A stretch of 24,682 nt of DNA. It comes from Archangium sp. GTDB lineage: Bacteria; Myxococcota; Myxococcia; Myxococcales; Myxococcaceae. The first letter of the stretch is position 1, and each line of letters begins with the position of its first letter. The stretch covers positions 1 through 24,682 of the forward strand of contig JAEUJR010000121.1 in assembly GCA_016793585.1 (NCBI GenBank), read 5' to 3'. The notes below the pieces were generated by a model. It was not told the origin of the DNA, did no database searches, and worked only from the letters and a program-made list of their open reading frames with translations. The translations under genes and the position numbers were made by a program. Below are positions 6,125 through 14,426 of the stretch, one piece after another.

Positions 6125-8866
6125 TCAGCGACACCGGTCGAGCTGGTTGATCAGGGCGAGGCCAGTCGTGCAGCCAATGATGGCGCCCCCACCGAGGCAG
6201 ATGTTGGTGATGGTGCCGCAAGTCCGTCGGGTGCCTGTCGATCCGCAGCCTGGGAAGGTGCCGCCCCAACCCGTACCGTTGCAGTTGCTCGCAGGCGAAC
6301 AGCTGTCGACACAACCGGTCTGCGGGAACTCGTGTGTGATGGTGTCGATGCAGCCGCCGACGATGCATCGAAACGAGCAGTCGTAGTTGTAGCCCGCAGT
6401 GCAGCCCGGCGTTGAGATCGGCGTCGAGAAGAAGTTCGTCTGGTTCGGCCTGACCGTCGCGTTTGCATCACAGCAATCACCGCTCGTCGCCACGTACCGC
6501 GTGGGAGCCGTCGGCAGCACGCCACAGAAGCGTGCCGACAGGGTGCTGTTGCCGAAGCTGTCGGCGTCGTTGTCGACGTAGCCAAGCAGACACCCGTTCG
6601 GGCTCAGGCACTGATTGCTCGTCAGGCACGTCGCCCCGTCGGCGAGCTTCGGCTGGCAACTCGTGCCATTGCAATAATGAGACGGCATGCAATCCGTATC
6701 AGCCGTGCAGGTCGTACGGCACGCATCGGCCGTGGCCGTACACTGATAGCCATTGCAACTCACCGTGCCGAAGCTCATGCAAGCGTTGGCGCCCGAGCCC
6801 GTGCAGCGCGGCACCGGCGTCAGCTGGCCGTTGGTGCAGAAGGGAATGCCACACGCCGTATTGACCGGCTGGAACCCATCGGCCGGACACGTCGCCGCGT
6901 TCCCCGGGCAGTTCTCGGCCACGTCACAGTTGCCCGCGCTCGAGCGGCAGACAATGGTGTTCGGAGACAACACATCGGTCGGGCACGTCGCCGAGGTGCC
7001 GTTGCAGGTCTCGGCGGGGTCGCACACGCCGGCGCTCGGCCGGCACACCGTGCTGCCGCCCGACAGCACGTTCGCTGGGCACGTCGTCGAAGTGCCCGTG
7101 CAATTGTCGGCAGGGTCGCACGCGCCTCCGCTCACGCGGCAGACCGTCGTCGCGGGCTCGAGCGTATCGGCTGGGCAGGTGGCGGCGCCGGCGCAGCGCT
7201 CTTCCCTGTCGCAGGCTCCGACGGAAGGCCGGCACACGAACGTCGTCGGCTGCAGGTTGCACTGGCCCGCCGCCGAGCACGTCTCACACGCGCCGTTGCA
7301 CGCCGTGTTGCAGCACACGCCGTTGGCGCAGAAGTTCGAGTTGCACTCCGCGCCCGACATGCACGACCCACCCAGTGCCTTCTTCGCCTGACAGCCAGCC
7401 GCACCAGCACAGTACTGACTGGTGCCGCACATCATCGCGTCGGCGGGGCACGTCGCTCCGCCGGCGCAGACTTCACGGGGGTCGCATGAGCCCGTCGACG
7501 CGCGGCACTCGGTCATCGAGGCGGCCGAGACGAAGGCATCAGCCGGGCAGTTGCCGGCCGTGCCCGTACACCGCTCCGCGATGTCACAGACGCTGACGGC
7601 CGCCCGGCAGGTGAACGACCCGGGCTGAAAGCTGTCATTGGGGCACGCACCAGAGCTGCCCGAGCAGGTCTCTTCGACGTCGCAGGAGCCCGTCGCCGCA
7701 CGACAGACCGTGCCTGCGCCGACAAAGCGGTCGGTCGGGCACGCGGTCGCCAGGCCGTCACACGTCTCTGCCGAGTCACACAGTCCATTCGCGGCGCGGC
7801 AGACGGTCGTGTTCGGTGCGACCGCGTCTTGAGGACAGACGTCGGAGGTTCCGTTGCATCGCTCGTCGACGTCACACGGCCCAGCGGCGGCGCGACACAC
7901 GTCGGTATTGGGCCTGAAGCCATTCGCCGGGCAGGCGGCGCTCGTGCCGGTGCACGTCTCGGGGCGGTCGCAGATGCCGGCAGCAGCGCGACAAACGGTG
8001 CTCGCTGGCAAGAAGGCATCGCTGGGGCACGTGGCGACGACGCCCGAGCAAACCTCGGCCACGTCGCACCCGCCCGCCGAAGGGCGACACGCCGTTCCCA
8101 TCGGGGCAAACACGTCCATCGGGCAGTCGTCGGAGGTTCCGTCACAGACCTCGGCGACATCACAGCCTCCGGTGACTGCAGCGCGACAGACCGTGTTGGG
8201 CTGCTGCTTCTCGTCGGCAGGGCAGACGCCACCTGTACAGACTTCAGCGAGATCACACGCACCAGCCACCGGTCGGCAGCGCTGGGCGTTGCAGTCGGAG
8301 TCGGCACAGTCGAGCGCTCCGTCACCGTCGTTGTCGAGACCGTCGGAGCACGTCGCGCCAGGACCTTCGGCAACACCACCGTCTGGCAACATCACGACCC
8401 CACCCGCAGAGCCACCACCCGCAGAGCCACCACCCGCAGAGCCACCACCCGCAGAGCCACCCGCGTCTCCACCAGCGGTCGAGCCACCCGCATCGCCGCC
8501 CGCGGTCGAGCCGCCAGCGCCACCGCCAGCGGGCGAGCCACCCGCATCACCGCCCGCGGTCGAACCGCCAGCATCGCCGCCCGCGGTCGAGCCACCAGCG
8601 CCACCGCCCGCGGTCGAACCGCCGGCCGTCGAGCCCCCAGCCGTGCCGCCGCCCGTCGAGCCACCTGCCCTGCCACCAGCCGCGGCGCCTCCCCCGTTCG
8701 CCGTTCCTCCTGCGTGGCCGACATCGAGCGCGCACACCTCACCGATGCAGGTCTGCCCCTGGGGACAGTCATCGGTGGTGCTGCACTTCGCACCTTCAGG
8801 AATGGTGACGAAACAGCCAGACAGCAGCGCGAGCGCGCCGGCAATCGACCACAGGGACCTGTTCAT
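6125..8866 (-). CDS. Giant lipoprotein with Gly-rich linker and 13 disintegrin-like Cys repeats
   Basis: The product is 913 residues from the ATG at 8866, with GGAG six bases upstream. The signal peptide ends in lipobox LSGC (C18). After a short Cys module (about 28-45) comes a Gly/Ser/Thr/Ala linker (about 52-156), then a DNDGDGALDCADSDC calcium-loop-like motif. Thirteen repeats of the form CR-x2-x-G-x-CD-x2-E-x-C-x-GTS-x2-CP-x-D follow: nine at about 197-480, a spacer rich in CC and NxxC motifs, and four at about 545-672. The repeats resemble the Cys pattern of eukaryotic ADAM/disintegrin domains, but there is no metalloprotease HExxH. The C-terminal 240 residues are Cys-rich with a DCCDANATVRPNQ motif. 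Extracellular binding or adhesion is inferred. It lies inside the seven-gene minus-strand run. Confidence 0.88.
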   Translation of the reverse strand: MNRSLWSIAGALALLSGCFVTIPEGAKCSTTDDCPQGQTCIGEVCALDVGHAGGTANGGGAAAGGRAGGSTGGGTAGGSTAGGSTAGGGAGGSTAGGDAGGSTAGGDAGGSPAGGGAGGSTAGGDAGGSTAGGDAGGSAGGGSAGGGSAGGGSAGGVVMLPDGGVAEGPGATCSDGLDNDGDGALDCADSDCNAQRCRPVAGACDLAEVCTGGVCPADEKQQPNTVCRAAVTGGCDVAEVCDGTSDDCPMDVFAPMGTACRPSAGGCDVAEVCSGVVATCPSDAFLPASTVCRAAAGICDRPETCTGTSAACPANGFRPNTDVCRAAAGPCDVDERCNGTSDVCPQDAVAPNTTVCRAANGLCDSAETCDGLATACPTDRFVGAGTVCRAATGSCDVEETCSGSSGACPNDSFQPGSFTCRAAVSVCDIAERCTGTAGNCPADAFVSAASMTECRASTGSCDPREVCAGGATCPADAMMCGTSQYCAGAAGCQAKKALGGSCMSGAECNSNFCANGVCCNTACNGACETCSAAGQCNLQPTTFVCRPSVGACDREERCAGAATCPADTLEPATTVCRVSGGACDPADNCTGTSTTCPANVLSGGSTVCRPSAGVCDPAETCNGTSATCPTDVLSPNTIVCRSSAGNCDVAENCPGNAATCPADGFQPVNTACGIPFCTNGQLTPVPRCTGSGANACMSFGTVSCNGYQCTATADACRTTCTADTDCMPSHYCNGTSCQPKLADGATCLTSNQCLSPNGCLLGYVDNDADSFGNSTLSARFCGVLPTAPTRYVATSGDCCDANATVRPNQTNFFSTPISTPGCTAGYNYDCSFRCIVGGCIDTITHEFPQTGCVDSCSPASNCNGTGWGGTFPGCGSTGTRRTCGTITNICLGGGAIIGCTTGLALINQLDRCR
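8401..8460 (-). repeat. Four perfect copies of a 15-bp tandem repeat
   Basis: Four identical 15-base units (cacccgcagagccac) lie in the Gly-rich linker of the giant lipoprotein and encode GGGSA pentapeptides. The perfect identity, unlike the diverged units beside them, suggests recent expansion by slippage. Confidence 0.9.
8461..8655 (-). repeat. Imperfect 15/30-bp repeats encoding GGSTAGGDA-type linker
   Basis: Diverged 15-base and 30-base units continue from the perfect block and encode alternating GGSTA, GGDA and GGGA segments. They form the remainder of the flexible linker between the lipid anchor and the repeat region. Confidence 0.75.
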
Positions 8867-8887
8867 GAAGACTCCGCCTGCGGGTGT

Positions 8888-9850
8888 TCACTTACCTTCG
8901 ACGAAGAACAACACGACTGCGGTGATGGCTGCGGCGCCGGCGACGCCGTAGGCCACGTTGGCGCCAGTCGCGAGGCCCTGCGCCGAACGCGCCTGGTCAT
9001 CAGCCATGCCCACCGCCGCATTCGGAACGTTCTTCGCCGTGCTCTGCGCAACCACGCCCATTCCCACGCCAGCGCCCGCGCTCGCGACGGCCACGCCTCC
9101 GGCGACCCACGTCCACAGCCGGCCCTTCTTCGCGGGCTCGGCGGTCTTCGTCACGCCGTTGCCGCTCGAGGCGACCACCGTGTCTTTCGGCGTCAGCTTC
9201 GGAGGCTCGTCCTTCTTCGGCTCGTCCTTCTTCGGCACGTCGACCAGCGGCGGCGGAGGCGGCGGCGGGTCCATCTTCGCGCCAGCGGGCCGCAGGTTGA
9301 TGGTCATCTCGGTCGCGCGCGCCGTCTGCATCACGAACGACCGCTCGGTCGTCTCGTAGCCGTCGGCCTTCACCACCAGCTTGTGATTGCCGGCCGTGAG
9401 CTCGATCGACGCCGGGGAGTTGCCCAGCACCTTGCCGTCGACCTCGATGACGGCCGCGGGCGGGTCAGCGAACACCATGAGCTGCTGCAGGCCCTTCTCT
9501 TTCAGCCGGCGCTCGAGGTTCGCGATGGCGTCGCTCACCGTGTCCTTGTCCTTCGCGTCAGGGGCGAGCCGCAGATAGTCGCGGTACGAACGCAGCGCCC
9601 TGGGCACGTCGCCCAGCTGCTCGTGACACTTGCCGATGTTGAAGAACAGCACCGGGCTCGGCTTGAGCGCGTAGGCCTCTTCGAACTTCACGATGGCGTC
9701 GGCGTAGCGGGCTTCTTTGTACAGGCGTTGCGCGGTCTGAAACGCCTCCTTCGCCTTCTGCGTCGAGTCCTCCGCGGCGGGCGGTGGTGCCGTCTTCGTC
9801 TTTCCAGGCGCCGAGACGACGAGCGCCACGCAGAGCGCGTGTGCAAACAT
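8888..9850 (-). CDS. TPR and PEGA domain membrane protein
   Basis: The product is 320 residues from the ATG at 9850, with AGGA eight bases upstream. A short signal peptide or anchor (1-14) is followed by TPR-like helices (about 32-118; AQRLYKEARYADAIVKFEEAY, then NIGKCHEQLGDVPRALRSYRDYL). A PEGA domain follows (about 123-187; VFADPPAAVIEVDGKVLGNSP and LTAGNHKLVVKADGYE). A Pro/Lys-rich linker leads to two hydrophobic segments (about 245-268 and 298-317). PEGA domains are common in envelope proteins and kinases of myxobacteria. It lies 38 bases after the kinase gene, whose C-terminus also carries a PEGA-like domain, which suggests the two work at the same site. The exact role is unknown. Confidence 0.85.
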   Translation of the reverse strand: MFAHALCVALVVSAPGKTKTAPPPAAEDSTQKAKEAFQTAQRLYKEARYADAIVKFEEAYALKPSPVLFFNIGKCHEQLGDVPRALRSYRDYLRLAPDAKDKDTVSDAIANLERRLKEKGLQQLMVFADPPAAVIEVDGKVLGNSPASIELTAGNHKLVVKADGYETTERSFVMQTARATEMTINLRPAGAKMDPPPPPPPLVDVPKKDEPKKDEPPKLTPKDTVVASSGNGVTKTAEPAKKGRLWTWVAGGVAVASAGAGVGMGVVAQSTAKNVPNAAVGMADDQARSAQGLATGANVAYGVAGAAAITAVVLFFVEGK

Positions 9851-9888
9851 TGGAAGGTTCCTCTCGAACGCCCGAAGGCGTCAGCTCA

Positions 9889-11967
9889 TTACTGGTACGG
9901 GTCTTTCAAATCTTCGGTGGGCGCGTAGGGGTCTTTCAGGTCTCCGCCCCCGGTCTTCACCGGCGCCGGTCCGCCAGTGCGCTTCTTCTCGAGCTCGAAT
10001 ACTCGGCTGCCATCGTCGACCGGCATGGCCACCTTGCGCTGCAGGTCCTGGAAGCCCTTCAAGACGAACTTGAGCTCGACGATGCTCTGCGCTTCGCGGC
10101 TCAGCACGATCGGCGTAGTGCCCAGAGAAATCTCCTTCTCGAACACCTCGGCGCCATCGGGCTTCGACTCGATGGTGAGCTTCACCATCTTCGGTTCGAC
10201 CTTCGTCGGCGGGGGCGGGGTCTCGACCACCTTCTCAATCTTCGGCTCGGGCGGAGGCTCGACCACCACCGGCGTCACCGGCTCGGGGCCTGGCTTGAAA
10301 GCCACGTAGCCACCACCGGCGAGAATCACCAGGCCCAGCACGCCGGCGATGACCATCGGCAGCTTCGAGGTCGGCGGCTTGGAGTATGTGTCTTCGACTG
10401 CGTCGGAGGCTCCCGTCTGAGCAGTCGCGGGCACCGGAGCCGTCGGCATCGCGAGGCCAGCCGAGGTGACACGCACGGGACTGAGCGAGTGCGGCGTGGC
10501 GGTCGCGGGGAACCGGCCCGAGGTGGTGGCGTTGGGCAGCTTCGCGCCGACCTTCAGGTGAGCGAGCAGCGTCTCGAGCGACTCGACGACCTTGTCGAGG
10601 CTGGCGGGGCGGCTGTTCGGGTCCTTCTCGAGCATCTGGAAGATGAGGTCGTGCAGCGCGGCGGGCACCGAGGCGGCGAGCTCGGGCGAGAACGGGGGCG
10701 CGGGCTCGGTCACCTGCTTCACCATCAAGATGCTGGCGGTGTCTCCGTGGAAGGTCGGCGTGCCCGAGAGCATCTCGTAGAGAATGAGGCCGAGCGCGTA
10801 GGTGTCGGTGCGGGAATCGACGGCGACGCCCATGGCCTGCTCGGGCGACATGTACTGCGGCGTGCCGACGACCATGCCGAGCTGCGTCTGGCCGCCCTGG
10901 CCGGGGCCGGTGGAGACCTTGGCGACACCGAAGTCGAGCACCTTGACGAAGTCGGGCTGCCCGGGCCGCTGCAGCACCATCACGTTCTCGGGCTTCATGT
11001 CGCGGTGAACGATGCCCTGCGCGTGGGCCGCCGCGAGCGCGCGCGCCGTCTGCAACGCGATGTTCACCATGCGCTGCACGGGCAACGCGCCCTGTCGATG
11101 GAGCAGACTGGCGATGGTGACGCCGTCGAGGAACTCCATAACGAAGTAGAAGCGGCCGTCATCGGTCTGGCCGAAGTCCGAGATGTCGATGATGTTCTGC
11201 TGACCGATGCGGCTGGCCGAGATGGCCTCACGCTTGAAGCGGTTGACGAACTCCTGGTCAGACGAGAGCGCGGGCAACATCACCTTCACCGCGAACTGCT
11301 TGTGCAGCTCGATGTGCTCGGCCTGGTAGACCTCACCCATGCCGCCCGCCGCGAGCTTCTTGATGATGCGGTAGCGGTCGGCAACGACGGCGCCTTCGGG
11401 CAGCACCGTGCGCATGAGGGTCGAGTCGTCGGGCGAGTTCTGCTGCTCCTGGCCCGGCACGTATGCACCCGAGAGCTTCGTGCGGTCTTCGTGGGCCTGG
11501 GCGGCGGTGTTCGAGAGGGCCGCGAGCTTGGGTGAGCTGAGCTTGCCGGCCTGGCTCGCGCGCACCGCGGGAGGCGCCTGAAACGGCGTGGGCCGCTTGA
11601 AGGTCGAGTCGACAGGCGGCGTGGCGAACGGTGTGGGGCGTTTGGCCGTGGAGTCGAGGTTGAGCTCTTTGTTGCCTGCCGCGCGCACCTCGAGGTCGAG
11701 GCGGCCCAGGCGAACCATGGCACCGACCGTGAGCGCCGACTTGGTCGTCTGGGTGCCGTTCACCCACAGAAGCCCTTGATTGGTGAGGTCACGAATCCAC
11801 GGAACCCCCTTGGCGTCGAGGGCGACCTCGGCATGTTCGGCCTGCACCAGCCGCGCGTCGAACCGCATCGCGACGTTCGGGCCGGAGCCGATGGTGAACC
11901 GTGGGGACGGGAAGCCAAACCCAGGTGCTTCAGGGGCCCCCGGCAATGCGAACTCGAGCGCGCTCAT
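9889..11967 (-). CDS. FHA-domain Hanks-type serine/threonine kinase with C-terminal PEGA-like domain
   Basis: The product is 692 residues from the ATG at 11967; an ATG at 12012 would add 15 polar residues. An N-terminal FHA domain (about 23-92; RFTIGSGPNVAMRF, then LTNQGLLWVNG) binds phosphothreonine in this family. A linker contains two RPTPF motifs. The kinase domain (about 199-472) is complete: Gly-rich loop AAGGMGEVY, lysine K228 in AVKVML, catalytic HRDMKPEN with D323, DFG with D345, and GTPQYMSPEQ in the activation segment. One transmembrane helix (about 537-557) separates it from an extracytoplasmic PEGA-like domain (about 595-660), and the chain ends with two DLKDPY motifs. It heads the minus-strand run and probably phosphorylates neighbours or itself. 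Confidence 0.92.
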   Translation of the reverse strand: MSALEFALPGAPEAPGFGFPSPRFTIGSGPNVAMRFDARLVQAEHAEVALDAKGVPWIRDLTNQGLLWVNGTQTTKSALTVGAMVRLGRLDLEVRAAGNKELNLDSTAKRPTPFATPPVDSTFKRPTPFQAPPAVRASQAGKLSSPKLAALSNTAAQAHEDRTKLSGAYVPGQEQQNSPDDSTLMRTVLPEGAVVADRYRIIKKLAAGGMGEVYQAEHIELHKQFAVKVMLPALSSDQEFVNRFKREAISASRIGQQNIIDISDFGQTDDGRFYFVMEFLDGVTIASLLHRQGALPVQRMVNIALQTARALAAAHAQGIVHRDMKPENVMVLQRPGQPDFVKVLDFGVAKVSTGPGQGGQTQLGMVVGTPQYMSPEQAMGVAVDSRTDTYALGLILYEMLSGTPTFHGDTASILMVKQVTEPAPPFSPELAASVPAALHDLIFQMLEKDPNSRPASLDKVVESLETLLAHLKVGAKLPNATTSGRFPATATPHSLSPVRVTSAGLAMPTAPVPATAQTGASDAVEDTYSKPPTSKLPMVIAGVLGLVILAGGGYVAFKPGPEPVTPVVVEPPPEPKIEKVVETPPPPTKVEPKMVKLTIESKPDGAEVFEKEISLGTTPIVLSREAQSIVELKFVLKGFQDLQRKVAMPVDDGSRVFELEKKRTGGPAPVKTGGGDLKDPYAPTEDLKDPYQ

Positions 11968-12088
11968 GCCTTTGAGAAACCTATCATGCTCCGACGAGAT
12001 GGCCCGGATCATCGGGAGTGGAGGCCGGGTGTCTCCTGATGTGCCCAGTTGTCAGGCAAGCACCCCTGTGGCTTTGCTGCGGTTCCCC
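11968..12088. promoter_or_regulatory. Divergent spacer between kinase and CXXCH/MopE surface protein
   Basis: These 121 bases separate two divergent genes and should contain both promoters. I find no recognisable -35/-10 pair, sigma-54 site or operator by eye. If the kinase instead starts at 12012 the spacer shrinks to 76 bases. Confidence 0.3.
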
Positions 12089-13288
12089 GTGAAACACGCC
12101 CTGCTCGCCTTCAGCCTGACGCTGGCCTTTGGTGCCTGGGCGCGGAGCGGTGGTATCGCAGCCAGCGGCTGTCAGGGGTGTCATGGCGCCGGCAGCCACA
12201 CGACCTCCATCGACGTGAGCCCCGCGACGTTCATGCCGGGCGACACGGTGACGGTGACGGTCACGGCCCGTGGCGGCGGCAGCAACGCAGGCCTGTACCT
12301 GACGACGACACGCGGCACCTTCGCGCTGGTGAGCGGGCAGAGCACGCGGCTGCTCAATGGCGACGTGGTGCAGTCCACGCCGAAGTCGACGTCTGGCGGG
12401 CAGGCGACGTTCCAGGTGCGGTGGACGGCGCCGTCAGGGGCAGGTGCGGCCGAGCTGCAGGCGTTCACGGTGCTGGGCAACTCGGACCAGCGCTCGGGCG
12501 GAGACTCGACGGGCGAAGCGGCCAGGCAGTTCGTCTTCGGCTGTGCAGGCACGCGGTACTTCCGCGACTTCGACGCCGATGGCGTGGGCAGCTCGGTGAA
12601 CGGCACGACGCTCGATTGTTCGGTGCCGCAGGGCTTCTCGGCCACCGATGGCGACTGTGACGACTTCGACAACCGCGTCGTGCCCGGCGGCATGGAGCGC
12701 TGCAACGCGAAGGACGACGACTGCGACGGCATGATTGATGAGGGGTTGTCGAACGTGGCGACCTGGCCCGATCGCGACGGCGACGGGTTCGGCGACAAGC
12801 GGGGCACCATGGCGACCGGCTGCGCAGCGTCGGGGCGGGCGTCGAATGACATGGATTGCGACGATGGCGATGCGAAGATTCACCCAGGCGCGACCGAGGT
12901 GTGCAATCTGAAAGACGATGATTGCAACAATCGCATCGACGAGAACGTGCGCGTGCGGTGCGGCACCGGGTGGTGTGAGGCATTGGGCATCACCTGTGAC
13001 GTGGCGTCATGCCAGCCCGGGCGGCCATTGACCGAGCGGTGCAACCTGCTCGACGACGACTGTGACGGAATGATCGACGAGGGCGTCTTGTGCGCGGCCG
13101 GCCAGGCGTGCGTGCGCGGAACGTGTGTGGTGACCGACGTCGAGGCGCCAGAGGATGCAGGCGTGCCGATGGAGATGCCAACGACGCCGAAGCCAAAGCC
13201 GGTGGAGCCTGCGCCGAGCTGCGCGGTGGTGCCTGGAGCATCGCTGGCCGTGGTGGCCCTGATGCTCCGGCGGCGACGGCGAACGTGA
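12089..13288 (+). CDS. Surface protein with CXXCH motif, MopE repeats and MYXO-CTERM-like tail
   Basis: The product is 399 residues from a GTG at 12089, chosen because it begins a clear signal peptide (residues 1-19). Immediately after is CQGCH (C28, C31, H32), a c-type heme attachment motif, then a beta-rich domain (about 40-150) of the kind seen in choice-of-anchor V proteins. From about 150 the chain holds MopE-type repeats with DCDD and CNxxDDDCDGMIDEG motifs, predicted metal or calcium binding. The C-terminus is a Cys (in PSCAVVP), a hydrophobic segment and five arginines, matching the MYXO-CTERM sorting-signal layout although the usual Gly before Cys is Ser. It is probably exported and cell-surface anchored. 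Its stop overlaps the next start (GTGA). Confidence 0.85.
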   Translation: MKHALLAFSLTLAFGAWARSGGIAASGCQGCHGAGSHTTSIDVSPATFMPGDTVTVTVTARGGGSNAGLYLTTTRGTFALVSGQSTRLLNGDVVQSTPKSTSGGQATFQVRWTAPSGAGAAELQAFTVLGNSDQRSGGDSTGEAARQFVFGCAGTRYFRDFDADGVGSSVNGTTLDCSVPQGFSATDGDCDDFDNRVVPGGMERCNAKDDDCDGMIDEGLSNVATWPDRDGDGFGDKRGTMATGCAASGRASNDMDCDDGDAKIHPGATEVCNLKDDDCNNRIDENVRVRCGTGWCEALGITCDVASCQPGRPLTERCNLLDDDCDGMIDEGVLCAAGQACVRGTCVVTDVEAPEDAGVPMEMPTTPKPKPVEPAPSCAVVPGASLAVVALMLRRRRRT

Positions 13289-14349
13289 AGACGCTGCTCG
13301 AGGGCATCGGCCGGGCGCTGCGCCTCGATGGGCCGTACGTGGCTGACGCGTTCACCGAGGTGCATGGCGGCGCCGTGCGGGACGACGGCCGGGTGGCCTG
13401 GGTCGAGGAGCGCCGGGTTGGAGAGGACAACGGCGGGTTCGTCGACGCATCGCTGACGATCAAGGTCGCGTGGGGCGGAGCTCTTCACGTCGAGGCCGAG
13501 CTCCCCTCGTACAACCCCTACTTCGGCTGCACCGTGTACGGCCTCGCGTGGAGCGAGGGAGACCGGGTGGTGCTCGCGTACCACGAGAAACACGCGAGCC
13601 TCGTGAGCGTGTGGACGATGACGGGCGAGGTCGAGCTCGTGCGGTGCAATTTGCGCGAGCCCATCGCGATGACGCCAGAGTTCGTCGTGTACCAAAGTGA
13701 CGACCCCGGGCTGTTTCACCTCATCGCTGTACCGGAATTGTTCGCCGTGGGCCCGATTCCAGTTCCCGACGAGACGGCCTTCGAGCGCGTCGCGCTGCCG
13801 ACCAGAGCGCAGACCGGCATGACCGAGAACGTGGAGACGTTTCAGCGCGCGGTCGTCGAGAGGCTCCTGCGGGAGGTGAAGGTGTCGCGGGAGCTGCTCG
13901 AGGTGTTGGTGGGCTCGAGCTGCGAAGCGTGGTGGGAGCCGGGGCTGCGGCGGGCGACGACCTATGAAGGGGTCTCGGGCGCACGGCGCGGGCCGTCGCT
14001 GCGGTGGTTTCCGGTGTATTGGTTCGAGTGGTTGCAGTCGAAGGGCCGCCACGAGGAGGCGCAGGCGATTCTGGTCGCGTTCGATGCGCTTGGGGGCCGA
14101 CGAGCGGCGCTCGGCTGGGAAGCAGCATGGAGCCGCGAAGAAGGACTCGTCGAGCTCGCGGCCCAGCACGTTGCGATGCACGCCGAACGATTGAGCGAAG
14201 TCTGCGCTACCGGGAAATTGCCCGAGCACGTGTTCGACGCGCTCTGGTGGCGTGAGCGGGTTGATGTCTCGCACTACCCGCCAGCACTGCAACACGCGTT
14301 TCTCGAGGTCTCGGCGTCACCACCGAAGTCGTTCGCCGACAGGAAGTGA
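13285..14349 (+). CDS. Protein of unknown function, coupled to the MopE-repeat protein
   Basis: The product is 354 residues from a GTG that overlaps the previous stop by four bases, a strong argument for this start and for coupled translation. It has no signal peptide or membrane segment. Residues about 40-160 look beta-rich, with repeated short strands (VAWVEERRV, VYGLAWSEGDRVVLAYHEK, EFVVYQSDDPGLFHLIAV), like a beta-propeller or WD-type sheet. The second half (about 170-354) is helical and Trp-rich (EAWWEPGLRR, WFPVYWFEWLQSKGRHEEAQAIL). I do not recognise a family, so no function is given. Confidence 0.8.
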   Translation: MKTLLEGIGRALRLDGPYVADAFTEVHGGAVRDDGRVAWVEERRVGEDNGGFVDASLTIKVAWGGALHVEAELPSYNPYFGCTVYGLAWSEGDRVVLAYHEKHASLVSVWTMTGEVELVRCNLREPIAMTPEFVVYQSDDPGLFHLIAVPELFAVGPIPVPDETAFERVALPTRAQTGMTENVETFQRAVVERLLREVKVSRELLEVLVGSSCEAWWEPGLRRATTYEGVSGARRGPSLRWFPVYWFEWLQSKGRHEEAQAILVAFDALGGRRAALGWEAAWSREEGLVELAAQHVAMHAERLSEVCATGKLPEHVFDALWWRERVDVSHYPPALQHAFLEVSASPPKSFADRK

Positions 14350-14382
14350 ACTCCGCCGCGAACGATTCTGCACGTGCGGCCC

Positions 14383-14401
14383 CGACGCGGGCGTCGCGTC
14401 G
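14383..14401. terminator. Possible hairpin in the convergent gap
   Basis: A 7-bp perfect inverted repeat (CGACGCG, loop GGCGT, CGCGTCG) lies between the convergent genes ending at 14349 and 14427. There is no U-rich tail on either side, so an intrinsic terminator is only tentative. Confidence 0.3.
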
Positions 14402-14426
14402 TTCAACTCCGAGACCGACTGACCCA

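Noticed and set aside
6125..8866. ADAM-type metalloprotease
   Set aside because: Only disintegrin-like Cys repeats are seen; there is no HExxH zinc-protease motif, and the gene is bacterial in all other features.
7829..9928. Long plus-strand frame opposite the giant lipoprotein
   Set aside because: It spans two well-supported minus-strand genes and has Arg/Ala/Thr-rich composition typical of the reverse frame of high-GC genes.
11780..12088. Longer start of the CXXCH/MopE protein from 11780
   Set aside because: This stretch overlaps the N-terminus of the kinase gene and would place a signal peptide internally.
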